This document shows positions 34,344 through 43,096 of a stretch of DNA of 64,000 nt, one piece after another. The stretch lies in the NCBI GenBank assembly GCA_964371865.1, contig CAYJOR010000002.1, positions 1-64,000 on the forward strand, in the 5' to 3' direction. Numbering within the stretch: the first letter of the stretch is position 1; the number at the start of each line of letters is the position of its first letter. Both the position numbers and the translations under genes were made by a program. The DNA is from CAYJAZ01 sp964371865 (lineage in GTDB: Bacteria; Desulfobacterota; Desulfovibrionia; Desulfovibrionales; Desulfovibrionaceae). Under the pieces are notes generated by a model. That model did no database searches. It had not been told where the DNA came from and was given only the letters and a program-made list of their open reading frames with translations.

Positions 34344-35237
34344 ATGAAACATCTTAGCATTCTTTTGGCTTTTATCGCAGTTTTAATTTTTTCGATGGCA
34401 GAACTTGCAGACGCTAAACGTCTTGGCGGGTCAAAATCATTTGGCAGCAAGCCATCTTTCTCTACTTCTGCCCCTAAAGCACCATCAAGTGGTTCAACTT
34501 CATCAGTTAACCAAACTAATAGAAATACTACCGGAGCTGCCGGTGCCGGGGCTGCTACAGCTACTGCCGGAAGAAGCGGATTCGGTATGATGGGCGGTTT
34601 ATTCGGTGGACTACTTGCCGGTACTTTCCTCGGTTCTATGCTTGGTGGTCTCCCTGGTGGTGGCGGATTTTTAGATATTATAATTATAGGCTTGCTTGTA
34701 TACTTCGGCTTCCGTCTCTTCTCATCTTTTTCTAAAAAAAAAGACAATAATTCACAACAACAGCAAGCACAAACACACAACTACTCACAACAAAAAAGCA
34801 CCCTAAACAACGCATGGAGTAACTTGAAATCTGAACCTACAGAATCAACACAAACTCAAGAACAATCTAACGAAAATTCATACGGGATTGACCCTGCTGA
34901 GTTTTTAGAAGGTGCAAAAGCAACTTATGTTCGCATGCAAGAGTCTTGGGATAAACGTGATATCGAAGATATTAAAATTTTCACAAGTTCTGCTGTATAT
35001 GATGTAGTAAAACAAGATTCACTTAATGACCCTAACCCTTCAAGTACTGTAATTCTAAATCTTTCAGCTCAAATCAACGCAATTGAAAAAGATGGTGATA
35101 AGGATAGAATTTCAGTTTACTTCATAGCTCTTTTAAATGAAGACGGTGAACAATCTAACGTTACTGAACTATGGCACTTTGTACGTGATAATAAGTTCTC
35201 AATGTGGAAAGTTGATGGAATTCAACAAGTAAGATAA
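34344..35237 (+). CDS. Tim44-like domain membrane protein
   Basis: 297 residues. An N-terminal signal sequence or anchor (LLAFIAVLIFSMAELADA) precedes a Ser/Thr-rich linker (about 25-75), a Gly-rich stretch (GMMGGLFGGLLAGTFLG), a membrane helix (IIIIGLLVYFGFRLF) and a Gln-rich linker. The C-terminal 120 residues (from FLEGAKATYVRMQESWDKRD) form a Tim44-type domain. Bacterial relatives are widespread, with no firm role; an envelope function is likely. It is probably co-transcribed with the thioesterase that follows 16 bases later. Confidence 0.85.
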   Translation: MKHLSILLAFIAVLIFSMAELADAKRLGGSKSFGSKPSFSTSAPKAPSSGSTSSVNQTNRNTTGAAGAGAATATAGRSGFGMMGGLFGGLLAGTFLGSMLGGLPGGGGFLDIIIIGLLVYFGFRLFSSFSKKKDNNSQQQQAQTHNYSQQKSTLNNAWSNLKSEPTESTQTQEQSNENSYGIDPAEFLEGAKATYVRMQESWDKRDIEDIKIFTSSAVYDVVKQDSLNDPNPSSTVILNLSAQINAIEKDGDKDRISVYFIALLNEDGEQSNVTELWHFVRDNKFSMWKVDGIQQVR

Positions 35238-35253
35238 AAAATCGAGATAAATT

Positions 35254-35973
35254 GTGGATAAATTCAGCCAAAATTATACGATAAAAAGTTATAATTCAGA
35301 TGTAAATTCAAAGCTTAAACTATTGTCACTCTTAGAATTTTTTCAAGATATGGCAGATATGCACGCTGCGAAATACAACTTCGGATACGAATACTGCAAA
35401 GCAAATAATTTTGGCTGGATTTTAACCCACTATCATATAAAAATCAATGAGATGCCATCATGGAGCGATACTATCACCATAGACTCTTGGCCATCTCACC
35501 TTAAAAGAATAGCTTGCCGACGTGACTTTTGCGTCCATAATAAAGATAAAATTGCAATTCAAGCTGCTACTCAATGGGTAACTATCACACTTGATACACA
35601 TAAACCTATTTCAATCAAGGAACATATGCCACATCTTGTGTGTCTAGAAGAGTTTGCCATTGAAACAAATTTTTCAAAAATTCCAGATATTATAACTCCT
35701 CATATTGTCAAACAGTTTCCAGTCTATATCCATAATATAGATACTAATAATCATGTAAATAATTCTGTTTATTTTCTTTGGGCATATGAAGGATTTAATC
35801 ACGATTGGTCACTCAATAAAGAATTGAAAGAAATTGAAATTCAATTCAAAAATGAAACTTTTCTTAGTGACACTATCACTGTAACAACTCAAATTATTGA
35901 AAATGTTGCAACTCAGAGCATAACTACTCAAGATAATAAAGAAGTTGCTCGCGTAAGAACAACTTGGGCTTAG
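35254..35973 (+). CDS. Acyl-ACP thioesterase
   Basis: 239 residues with two hot-dog folds. It would release fatty acids from acyl carrier protein. Recognisable marks are LLEFFQDMADMHA, WILTHYHIKI, the PSWSDTITIDSWPSHLKRI segment with the conserved WP, and the second domain with HNIDTNNHVNNSVYFLWA, in which Asn and His are catalytic residues of the FatA/FatB-like family. It starts with GTG; the Shine-Dalgarno is weak. A strong terminator follows. Confidence 0.85.
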   Translation: MDKFSQNYTIKSYNSDVNSKLKLLSLLEFFQDMADMHAAKYNFGYEYCKANNFGWILTHYHIKINEMPSWSDTITIDSWPSHLKRIACRRDFCVHNKDKIAIQAATQWVTITLDTHKPISIKEHMPHLVCLEEFAIETNFSKIPDIITPHIVKQFPVYIHNIDTNNHVNNSVYFLWAYEGFNHDWSLNKELKEIEIQFKNETFLSDTITVTTQIIENVATQSITTQDNKEVARVRTTWA

Positions 35974-36016
35974 TTTTTTTATTCATTACCCTACAAAATC
36001 TACTTTGATAAAACAC

Positions 36017-36050
36017 AAAAAAAGGAAGAGGTTACTGCCTCTTCCTTTTT
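36017..36050 (+). terminator. Strong terminator after the thioesterase gene
   Basis: AAAAGGAAGAGG with CCTCTTCCTTTT, a 12-bp stem with loop TTACTG and T-rich tail. Confidence 0.85.
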
Positions 36051-36059
36051 AGCCTATCG

Positions 36060-36156
36060 GCATTCTCGTCCCGAGAATAGAACCCTTAAATTTAAAGGGC
36101 AAATCTATCTACTTTTTAAGCAAAGCTAAAATATTTAACGTCAGCTTGTTAAATAT
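36060..36156. other. Run of small hairpins in the gap 35974-36332
   Basis: Three hairpins follow the terminator: ATTCTCG/CGAGAAT with a TCC loop (36062-36078), CCCTT/AAGGG around TAAATTTA (36083-36099) and a perfect ATATTTAAC/GTTAAATAT stem (36131-36156). It might be a small RNA or regulator site; no known RNA family was recognised. The sequence after 36160 is AT-rich with a promoter near 36273. Confidence 0.4.
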
Positions 36157-36272
36157 CTTAAGGCTTTAAGATAAATTTATTAAAGTGATAATTTATTCTT
36201 ATACTTGCAAGAAAAAAATAATTAAAACTATATAATATCAAGCAGTTATAAATATAACGATATAGTTATGCT

Positions 36273-36301
36273 TGACAATAAATTAAAAATCAGCTAAAAA
36301 T
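36273..36301 (+). promoter_or_regulatory. Predicted promoter for the Nif3-like operon
   Basis: TTGACA (36273-36278), 17 bases, TAAAAA (36296-36301), about 32 bases before the ATG. An AAGCA/TGCTT inverted repeat (36241-36275) overlaps its -35. Confidence 0.5.
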
Positions 36302-36332
36302 TCAGCATTCATTTTTAAAGATGCAGGAAACA

Positions 36333-37118
36333 ATGAAAAAAGAACTCCTTATAGAAAAGATTGAAGAACATGCACAATTGCACCTTCAAGCAGCTTGGGA
36401 CTCCTCAGGAGTTCAAGTAGATAGTTACAGGAACGAATTCTCACATCTTGCAATCACACTCGATCCTACATGGCAAACAATAGAAAAAGCTATAAAACAT
36501 GGTGCTGACTGTATATTAGCGCATCATCCTTTATCTATGCCACCGTATAAACTTGATACTTTATCACCTCTTTATAAATCTGTGCATCAGCTTATTAAAA
36601 ATGATATACTTCTTTATTCAGCACATACAAGCTTAGATAGTACACATAGTGGCTTTTCATGGTGGCTTGCTAAAGATTTAGCTCTACAAAACCTTGAAGA
36701 ACTTGATGAAGTTGAACACTTTGGCTTTATCGGCGAACTTGAGAGTGGAGTTTCAATCGAAAATCTTGTTGAAATCTTAGAAATAAATATGCCTTACGCA
36801 GATAAAAAAAATTACAGATTAATCGGTAATAACCAAGATAGATTAATAAAAAAAATTGCACTCTGCACTGGTTCTGGTTCAGGCTTATATACAAAAGCTC
36901 AAGAAAAAGAAGCAGACATATTTATTACCGGCGATTTAAAATATCATCAAGCACTCGATATTATAAACGAAATACGCCCTACTCCTCTATTACTCGATGT
37001 AGGACACTTTTCACTAGAAGAAGAAATGATGCGACGCTTTGCAAAACATTTAGAATCTACATTAAAAATAAAAATAAGTTTTATTGAAGGTACAAATCCT
37101 TTTTCACCTTTAATATAA
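36333..37118 (+). CDS. Nif3-like dinuclear metal centre protein
   Basis: About 261 residues of the NIF3/YbgI family, a toroidal hexamer with two metals per subunit. Metal ligands are visible in LAHHPLSMPP, HTSLDSTHSG, and DVGHFSLEEEMMRRFA; GDLKYHQAL is also typical. The physiological role is unsettled (often annotated GTP cyclohydrolase I type 2, which I would not rely on). The ATG at 36333 is chosen because AGGA lies six bases upstream. It is followed by the zinc-ribbon gene, a common neighbour in Deltaproteobacteria. Confidence 0.9.
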   Translation: MKKELLIEKIEEHAQLHLQAAWDSSGVQVDSYRNEFSHLAITLDPTWQTIEKAIKHGADCILAHHPLSMPPYKLDTLSPLYKSVHQLIKNDILLYSAHTSLDSTHSGFSWWLAKDLALQNLEELDEVEHFGFIGELESGVSIENLVEILEINMPYADKKNYRLIGNNQDRLIKKIALCTGSGSGLYTKAQEKEADIFITGDLKYHQALDIINEIRPTPLLLDVGHFSLEEEMMRRFAKHLESTLKIKISFIEGTNPFSPLI

Positions 37119-37176
37119 TTTAATATATCTGACAAACAGAGAAAGAGCTTAATAAGCCATAAACTAAGGAGTAACA

Positions 37177-37938
37177 ATGAGTCTTTACCTTAATCAACTT
37201 GAGCAACTTATCGCATTACAAAAGGTTGATAACGCAATTTATGATGTTAATAAAATGTTAACAAAAGCACCATTAATAATAGAAGAAATTAGAACAAGAT
37301 TTGAAGAAATAGATAGTCAAAAAAAGAATATTGAAGAAAAACTCGTTCACCTACACGAACAAGAAAAAAGAATCAATAATGAAGCTGAAGAAAGCTCAAT
37401 AAGCTTGAAAAAAAGCAAAAATAAACTAGAACAAGTTGGCAATGAACGTGAATTGACTGCTGCAACTCGCGAAATGGACAACATGGAAAAACAAACAAAA
37501 CTTTTTGAAGACGAACAAAAAGCTCTTGATAATGAACTTCTCTTCCAAAATGCTAAAATGGAAGAACTCATGGAAGATTGGTCAGCAGTTCAAAAAGAAC
37601 TACAAGATGCTGAAGATAACCTTGCTCAATTACAAAAAGATTCTGAAGGTCAATTAGCTGAACTTGAAGTTGCTCGTCAAGCATCTCTTTCACACGTTCC
37701 GGCTCCTGTTCTTTCAAGATACGAATTTATCAGAAGAAGATTAAAGCATCCTGTTATTGTTGCTGTTAAAAATGGTATTTGCTATGGTTGCCATATCTCT
37801 ATTCCACCACAAGCATATAACGAATTACAACGCGGTCAGCAAATTGTTTCATGCCCGAACTGCCAAAGATTAGTATACTGGAGCGAACACTTCAATCCTA
37901 CTCCTAAAGTAGAAGAAGCTGAACAAGACGCTGAATAA
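37177..37938 (+). CDS. Coiled-coil protein with C-terminal C4 zinc ribbon
   Basis: 253 residues. A long antiparallel coiled coil (about 20-180: KKNIEEKLVHLHEQEKRIN and so on) is followed by CYGC and CPNC, the four zinc ligands of a zf-RING_7 ribbon. Bacterial proteins of this kind are thought to bind nucleic acid, but no activity is certain. It stands between the Nif3-like gene and rnpB, with AAGGAG before its ATG. Confidence 0.88.
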   Translation: MSLYLNQLEQLIALQKVDNAIYDVNKMLTKAPLIIEEIRTRFEEIDSQKKNIEEKLVHLHEQEKRINNEAEESSISLKKSKNKLEQVGNERELTAATREMDNMEKQTKLFEDEQKALDNELLFQNAKMEELMEDWSAVQKELQDAEDNLAQLQKDSEGQLAELEVARQASLSHVPAPVLSRYEFIRRRLKHPVIVAVKNGICYGCHISIPPQAYNELQRGQQIVSCPNCQRLVYWSEHFNPTPKVEEAEQDAE

Positions 37939-37950
37939 TATAATTTTTTT

Positions 37951-38334
37951 GAGTTAAGCAGGTTATCGCTGCGTGAATTTCACGGAGAGGAAAGTCCGTG
38001 CTTCATCGGGCAGGACGCTGGGTAACGCCCAGAAAGAGCAATCTTTGGATAGCGTCACAGAAAAGAACCGCCTATGTATATAAGAGCTTGCTTTTATTAT
38101 AAATCGTAGGTAAGGGTGAAAAGGTAGTGTAAGAGACTACCGGTACTGCGGGTGACCTCAGTAGCCGGATAAGCCCCGTCAGAAGCAAGACCAAATAGGA
38201 GAATAGATGTTCGCCCGGACATTTCTTAGGAATATATTCTCGGGTAGGTTGCTTGAGGTATATGGTAACATATATCCTAGATGAATGATAACCACGTGCA
38301 TTTGCACGGACAGAACACGGCTTATAGCTGACTC
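37951..38334 (+). ncRNA. rnpB: RNase P RNA, bacterial class A
   Basis: The RNA subunit that cuts tRNA 5' leaders. P1 is GAGT...TAAGC with GCTTA...ACTC at the 3' end. The universal conserved stretch GAGGAAAGTCCG lies at 37994, followed by ACAGAAA, the GGTAAGGGTGAAAAGG core and GGATAAGCCCCG, and the 3' part ends ACAGAACACGGCTTA. It lies 13 bases after the zinc-ribbon stop and 76 before argH. The closing ends are estimated from P1. Confidence 0.95.
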
Positions 38335-38337
38335 AAA

Positions 38338-38366
38338 AGGGGAAGGAGCAAATGCTCTTTCCCCAT
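38338..38366 (+). terminator. Hairpin after rnpB
   Basis: GGGGAAGGAGC with GCTCTTTCCCC around AAAT (one G-U pair). There is no strong T run after it, so readthrough into argH is possible. Confidence 0.6.
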
Positions 38367-38409
38367 TTCAAAATGGTAAAATACTTCAGCACTTAATAGA
38401 GAGGATAAT

Positions 38410-39825
38410 ATGTCAAGTTCAAACGATAAAAATACTACAAATAGCTCATGGGGCGGACGTTTCAGCGAAAAAGTTTCTGACTTGGTTGAACTATATACCG
38501 AATCAGTTTCTTTTGATAAAAATCTTTATAAAGTCGACATAAAAGGCTCTAAAGCTCATGCTAACATGTTGGCAAAACAAGGAATTATTACTGCCGATGA
38601 AGCAAAAATTCTTTGTGAAGGCCTTGATAAAGTTCTTCAAGAAATTGAAAACGGAAACTTCGAGTGGCGCATTGATCTTGAAGATGTGCATATGAACATC
38701 GAAACAAAACTTACCGAATTTGTTGGAGATGTTGGAAAAAAACTTCACACAGCAAGAAGCAGAAATGATCAAGTAGGTTTAGATTTTAGACTATTTGTAT
38801 CAGAAAGTCTCCGTGAATGGTCTGAACTAGTAAAAAATCTTATCATTGTTCTTACAAAACAAGCTGAACAACACATAGAAACTCTTCTTCCTGGCTGTAC
38901 ACATTTTCAACCTGCTCAACCTGTAAGTTTGGCTCATCACCTTTTAGCTTATTGCGCTATGTTCCAACGCGATTTTGAACGCATGCAACAAGCTGAAAAG
39001 CGTGCAAGAATTTCTACCCTCGGAGCTGCGGCTCTAGCGGGCACAACTTATCCTATTGACTCAAAGTTTGTTGCTGAACAACTTGAAATGTATGGAATTT
39101 TCCAAAACAGCATGGATGCAGTAGCGGATAGAGATCATGTGCTTGAAGCTCTATTTTGCGCAAGCACTTCTGCAATGCACTTATCAAGGCTTTGTGAAGA
39201 GCTTATTATTTGGTCTAACCCTCAGTTTGCTTTTGTTCGTTTGAGCGATAGACACACTACAGGCTCATCAATCATGCCACAAAAGAAAAATCCTGATGTT
39301 GCTGAAATAATGCGTGGTAAAACAGGAAGAATCTATGGCAATCTTTTCAATCTTTTCACTCAATTGAAAGGTATTCCTCTCACTTATAATCGTGATCTTC
39401 AAGAAGATAAAGAGCCTTTCTTCGATACACACAAAAACTTTACTCTTTCACTCGCTGTTATGGCAGAAATGCTTGATCAAGCAACTTTCAACAAAGAGAA
39501 TATGGCAAAAGCTCTTTCTCGTGGATTCTTGAATGCGACTGAATTTGCTGACTATCTAGTAGGGCTTGGAATTCCATTTAGAGATGCACACCACATCACC
39601 GGAAATACTGTTGCATTTGCTGAAAAAAATAATAAAGGATTAGAAAACCTTACTATTGAAGAACTTTCTCAGCACGTTCCAAGCGGTTTTGTAGTTGATG
39701 AAAAAGTATATGCAGTTTTAGACTATAAAAATGCTGTAGCTAACCGTTCCCAGCATGGCGGCACCGGTTTTGATTCAGTAAAAGTTCAAATAGCTTCTAT
39801 TCAAGATTGGATAACAAAATGCTAA
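38410..39825 (+). CDS. argH: Argininosuccinate lyase
   Basis: 471 residues, normal for the fumarase/aspartase superfamily. It makes arginine and fumarate from argininosuccinate. Seen are SWGGRFSEKVSDL at the start, LHTARSRNDQV, the STLGAAALAGTTYPID segment and the signature GSSIMPQKKNPD with the flexible catalytic Ser loop. AGGA lies before the ATG at 38410. Its stop overlaps the next start by a few bases. Confidence 0.96.
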   Translation: MSSSNDKNTTNSSWGGRFSEKVSDLVELYTESVSFDKNLYKVDIKGSKAHANMLAKQGIITADEAKILCEGLDKVLQEIENGNFEWRIDLEDVHMNIETKLTEFVGDVGKKLHTARSRNDQVGLDFRLFVSESLREWSELVKNLIIVLTKQAEQHIETLLPGCTHFQPAQPVSLAHHLLAYCAMFQRDFERMQQAEKRARISTLGAAALAGTTYPIDSKFVAEQLEMYGIFQNSMDAVADRDHVLEALFCASTSAMHLSRLCEELIIWSNPQFAFVRLSDRHTTGSSIMPQKKNPDVAEIMRGKTGRIYGNLFNLFTQLKGIPLTYNRDLQEDKEPFFDTHKNFTLSLAVMAEMLDQATFNKENMAKALSRGFLNATEFADYLVGLGIPFRDAHHITGNTVAFAEKNNKGLENLTIEELSQHVPSGFVVDEKVYAVLDYKNAVANRSQHGGTGFDSVKVQIASIQDWITKC

Positions 39826-40280
39826 AGAAAAAAGTCTATATAGCGGCAAGCTTTCGTCATATACATGCTGTTCAGATGCTCGCTAATCATCTAGAAAATT
39901 TAGACTTTGATGTTCTCGATTGGACAAAAAAAGCTGTTGTTCCTGAGGGACTAAGTCCCGCTCAACGCAGAGAATGGATGGATACCGACGATAACGGTGG
40001 AACTGTTTACGCTTTTTGTTCAAATGCTTGTACTACTGCTGACTTTGTTATCTATCTTGGTGAATCAGGACAGGATGCTGGAGTTGAAATCGGCATGGCA
40101 AAAGCAAAAGGAATTCCTATACTTGGAATACGAGGACCACTAGAGGCTGCAGGGCTAATGTTACACGGCTCTTGCACTCTTTGGGTGGATACTATCAATA
40201 ATGCTTTAGTTGTGTTAAAGCAACTCGCAAAAGTTCAAGCAAACGAAATTCACGATTCTCTTATCAATATAAAGTATTAA
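39819..40280 (+). CDS. Nucleoside 2-deoxyribosyltransferase-like protein
   Basis: 153 residues in a Rossmann-like fold. The start KKVYIAASFRHIHAVQMLA and the acidic motif FVIYLGESGQDAGVEIGMAKAKGIPILGI (read in parts) are characteristic; the Glu in GVEIGMA would be the catalytic nucleophile in true deoxyribosyltransferases. Activity on a nucleoside or a related compound is family-level inference. The ATG at 39819 overlaps the argH stop (ATGCTAA), so coupling is likely; an upstream TTG is an alternative. Confidence 0.78.
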   Translation: MLKKKVYIAASFRHIHAVQMLANHLENLDFDVLDWTKKAVVPEGLSPAQRREWMDTDDNGGTVYAFCSNACTTADFVIYLGESGQDAGVEIGMAKAKGIPILGIRGPLEAAGLMLHGSCTLWVDTINNALVVLKQLAKVQANEIHDSLINIKY

Positions 40281-40308
40281 TTTATCATAATTTATAGCAT
40301 AGCCTCTA

Positions 40309-40352
40309 ATATCAAATTTGTTTACAAGTTTTGATACTAGAGGCTATTTTTT
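40309..40352 (+). terminator. Long terminator after the deoxyribosyltransferase-like gene
   Basis: ATAGCCTCTAATATCAAA pairs with TTTTGATACTAGAGGCTAT in a stem of about 17 bp with one mismatch, followed by a T run. Confidence 0.85.
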
Positions 40353-40443
40353 CTAAAGTACATTCTAAACTTTATAACTCTAAAAATTAAAACGAATGAG
40401 GCTCACCACCCGATGCGATGAGCCCCTGTCTGAGGAGAGTATT

Positions 40444-40500
40444 ATGAAGAGGAATATGTTCAATCTATCACATTTCCATATCTTACAAAAAAACCCATGA
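40444..40500 (+). CDS. Possible 18-codon peptide with good Shine-Dalgarno
   Basis: The frame is MKRNMFNLSHFHILQKNP and a TGA stop. GAGGAG lies seven bases before its ATG, and a GGCTCA/TGAGCC hairpin (about 40399-40423) precedes it. No gene follows for 480 bases, so it is not an obvious attenuator. The rest of the gap 40353-40999 is AT-rich and shows only a possible promoter near 40902. Confidence 0.4.
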   Translation: MKRNMFNLSHFHILQKNP

Positions 40501-40901
40501 ACCTATGATAGATTTACCATCTAAACAATAAGGCAAGCACGGGAGAGATTGAGTTTATTACAAGAACATACGTTCAACGTAATATTAAGTTCAAGAAGAG
40601 CTTGATTAAGATATAATACAATTTTATTTTTTTGTAAAGTCTATTTTGTGTTTTTTTTCATTTTATATTCATTTTTTCTGCTCTATCACTTTATTTCTTA
40701 GTAATTCTATAGAGATAGAAAAATTAAAATTTTACAGAAAAAATCATTTTATTACTATAATCAATTCTATTCGTATTATGTATATTTCAAATAAATACAT
40801 AAAATAAATATGTTAGTTTCTGTGTGAAAAATTATTAAATTTTATTAATCTTTTTAGGATAAAATTTAGAAACACACTCTAATCTCATATTTAATCAAAA
40901 C

Positions 40902-40930
40902 TTGACATTTTATCCTTTTGGACTTAATTT
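40902..40930 (+). promoter_or_regulatory. Possible promoter of the transporter operon
   Basis: TTGACA (40902-40907), 17 bases, TAATTT (40925-40930); the -10 is weak. The ATG is 70 bases further on. Confidence 0.4.
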
Positions 40931-40999
40931 CAGCAATCAACTTTTTAGTTATAGTAGTTTACTTGTGTATAAGTTATAGTCTAACAATAGGAATAAAAT

Positions 41000-41902
41000 A
41001 TGCTTCCCCAAACACCTGCAACCGGTTATAAGCTTTTTGCTCTTTCTATGACCATATTCGCTATCGGTGATGGAATTGGAAATATTGCAATTAAAGCTGG
41101 TTTTAATCCACCGCTATTAAATGTTTTACGCTATGCTCTTCTAGCAATTCTTATTTTAGCTTATAGCATTTACACTGGAAAAGGTAAAGAAATATTACTA
41201 GCTGAAAATAAAAAAATCCTTATATTACGCGGATGTTTTCAAGGTTTTGGCACTGTACTCTATTTTTCTGCTTTCCAGTTCATTCCTTTATCTATGGCGG
41301 CTAGCATATTTTTCTGCGCACCTATAGTATTACTTGCTCTTTCACCCTTTGTATTAGGAGAAAAAGTTGGTCTAAGACAATGGTTTACAGTTTTTCTAGG
41401 CTTTAGCGGTATGTTTTGTATTATAAATCCACTTGCTTTAGACTATTCTACTATCTTCAACGATACATCATTTCTCGGATTTGGATTTGCATTGTTAGGC
41501 ATGCTTTCATTTATGTCTGTGCAATTACTCACTAAAAAAGCATCTTCAAATACTTCTACACATTCGTTGCTCTTTTGGGGAAATGCCATATCTTGCTGTG
41601 TTTCTACTCTTTTTACTTTATTCTTTTTACCCGATTCTGAAACAATTACAGCTTCATCTTTACTTGCTATTGTCTTTATGTCTTTATTTGCTTTGCTTGG
41701 TCAAATCTTATTTGTTACGCCTTATAAATATGTAAGCGCGAGCGATTTGGCACCTCTCAACTATTTACAGCTTGCTGTTACTATCATAATAGGAATTTTC
41801 TTTTTTGGAGAACGACCTCCTTTACTTGCTTACCTTGGCATGGTTTTTATTATCACAGCCGGCACACTACAAGGATTTTTTGCTTCACGAGGAATTAAAT
41901 AA
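41000..41902 (+). CDS. EamA/DMT-family transporter
   Basis: 300 residues, about ten membrane helices, two EamA repeats. Segments are FAIGDGIGNIAIKAGF near the start, FQGFGTVLYFSAFQFIPLSMAASIFFCAP and the FFFGERPPLLAYLGMVFIITAG end, typical of the RhaT/RarD-like branch. It is not closely similar to the two EamA genes at 305 and 5650. The substrate is unknown. Its TAA overlaps the next ATG by one base, so it is probably co-expressed with the following membrane-anchored proteins. Confidence 0.86.
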   Translation: MLPQTPATGYKLFALSMTIFAIGDGIGNIAIKAGFNPPLLNVLRYALLAILILAYSIYTGKGKEILLAENKKILILRGCFQGFGTVLYFSAFQFIPLSMAASIFFCAPIVLLALSPFVLGEKVGLRQWFTVFLGFSGMFCIINPLALDYSTIFNDTSFLGFGFALLGMLSFMSVQLLTKKASSNTSTHSLLFWGNAISCCVSTLFTLFFLPDSETITASSLLAIVFMSLFALLGQILFVTPYKYVSASDLAPLNYLQLAVTIIIGIFFFGERPPLLAYLGMVFIITAGTLQGFFASRGIK

Positions 41903-42396
41903 TGCGATACCGTAGACTACTATTACCCTTTCTTGCTTTTTGTATAGCTTTATCAGCACTATTTTGGCATAACTACTCTTTCCATGATAAATATATTGAT
42001 ATTATGGCGAAAACATCTATGAAAGATGACACAGAAACTCTAACCATTGAAGATAGAATTATTCTTCGTGACGAAATGAATAAGTTTTTTCAAGATGCAA
42101 ATTTACGTATCAGCTTTCATATAACAAGAGAAAAGGCAATGCCTGAAATTGTTGGTGAAAACACCCTTGCTATTTCGATTAATCCAGATACAAAATCAAT
42201 TGAATATATCATGCCTAATAAGTTAAAGTATACCCTCAATTATGACGCTGCTGGTGTTGAAAACCAAGCTATGAAACATTTTCAAATATGCAACAGTAAC
42301 TCATCAACTACCCTTAGCGACTGCCTTACGCAAAACTTAGCCTATCTTCACTCAGAACTCTATCTAAAAAGAGGTATTGTTTTACCACGAAGATAA
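41902..42396 (+). CDS. Membrane-anchored protein, tandem copy 1 (TPM-like, tentative)
   Basis: 164 residues: an N-terminal membrane anchor (LLLPFLAFCIALSALFW) and a soluble domain containing SMKDDTETLTIEDRIILRDEMNKFFQD and an LAISINPDT strand. It is a paralogue of the next gene, sharing the segment with DDT and a D-R start of helix. The spacing of these elements recalls TPM domains (IDD followed by an LS..R helix), but the match is weak. It shares a TAATG junction with the EamA gene and may act with it. Confidence 0.55.
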   Translation: MRYRRLLLPFLAFCIALSALFWHNYSFHDKYIDIMAKTSMKDDTETLTIEDRIILRDEMNKFFQDANLRISFHITREKAMPEIVGENTLAISINPDTKSIEYIMPNKLKYTLNYDAAGVENQAMKHFQICNSNSSTTLSDCLTQNLAYLHSELYLKRGIVLPRR

Positions 42397-42416
42397 GTCT
42401 TATTAGGTAAAGTGTT

Positions 42417-42998
42417 ATGAAAAATCTATTTCATCGTTCTGTTCTCACGAATAAAGAAAAGGCATATGTAAATAGTGTGCAGAGAAGTTCAGGGCTACGC
42501 CTTGTCTTCACTGTTATAGTTTTTGCAATGGTTTTCTTTCTGTATTCTTTTCATTTTGAATCGAAAATAATTCAAATACTTTCTACTACCTCGATGATTG
42601 ACGACACTTCTACCCTTGGATACTCTGACAGACGTAGCATCAAGGAAATTGCCGATAAAATTAAAGAAAATCATTCATTAGGTCTACGTTTTCATATTAA
42701 GCATGCAAAAATAGAACTTCCTCGTCTACCTGATGATGTAATCTATATTGCTATCAATCCAATCATAAAAGATATACTAGTTTCTATTCCTGCGCCTTAT
42801 CTTCCGCTTCAGGCAAGATTAGACGATCACCTAAATTCTTGTCTTATTAATAGCTATAATCAGAGCGAAGACACTACACTAGCCTACATTTATTCTGCGG
42901 AACTACTTTGGGATAATAAACTTGCAATCTGTTTTATTTCTGGTTTAGAGAATCTTAGTGCTGATCTTGAAACTTTTGATGTGAAACAGCACTTATAG
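42417..42998 (+). CDS. Membrane-anchored protein, tandem copy 2 (TPM-like, tentative)
   Basis: 193 residues: a cytoplasmic start, a membrane helix (LVFTVIVFAMVFFLYSF) and a periplasmic domain with STTSMIDDTSTLGYSDRRSIKEI and IYIAINPIIKDILVSIPAP. It is homologous to the gene at 41902, with the same order of elements, and lies 20 bases behind it. The function is unknown. A terminator follows at 43046. Confidence 0.55.
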   Translation: MKNLFHRSVLTNKEKAYVNSVQRSSGLRLVFTVIVFAMVFFLYSFHFESKIIQILSTTSMIDDTSTLGYSDRRSIKEIADKIKENHSLGLRFHIKHAKIELPRLPDDVIYIAINPIIKDILVSIPAPYLPLQARLDDHLNSCLINSYNQSEDTTLAYIYSAELLWDNKLAICFISGLENLSADLETFDVKQHL

Positions 42999-43045
42999 AT
43001 CTAGTTTCCGCTACTGCTTAATTATTCTATTTTTGAAACATCACA

Positions 43046-43077
43046 AAAAAAGCACGTTTTATCAAGCGTGCTTTTTT
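43046..43077. terminator. Bidirectional terminator
   Basis: AAAAAAGCACG with CGTGCTTTTTT, 11 bp, between convergent genes ending at 42998 and 43097. Confidence 0.85.
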
Positions 43078-43096
43078 ATTATGTTATTGATAAACT

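Noticed and set aside
34307..34780. Pro-rich frame on the minus strand
   Set aside because: It is the antisense of the Gly-rich part of the Tim44-like gene; Pro-rich runs are expected there.
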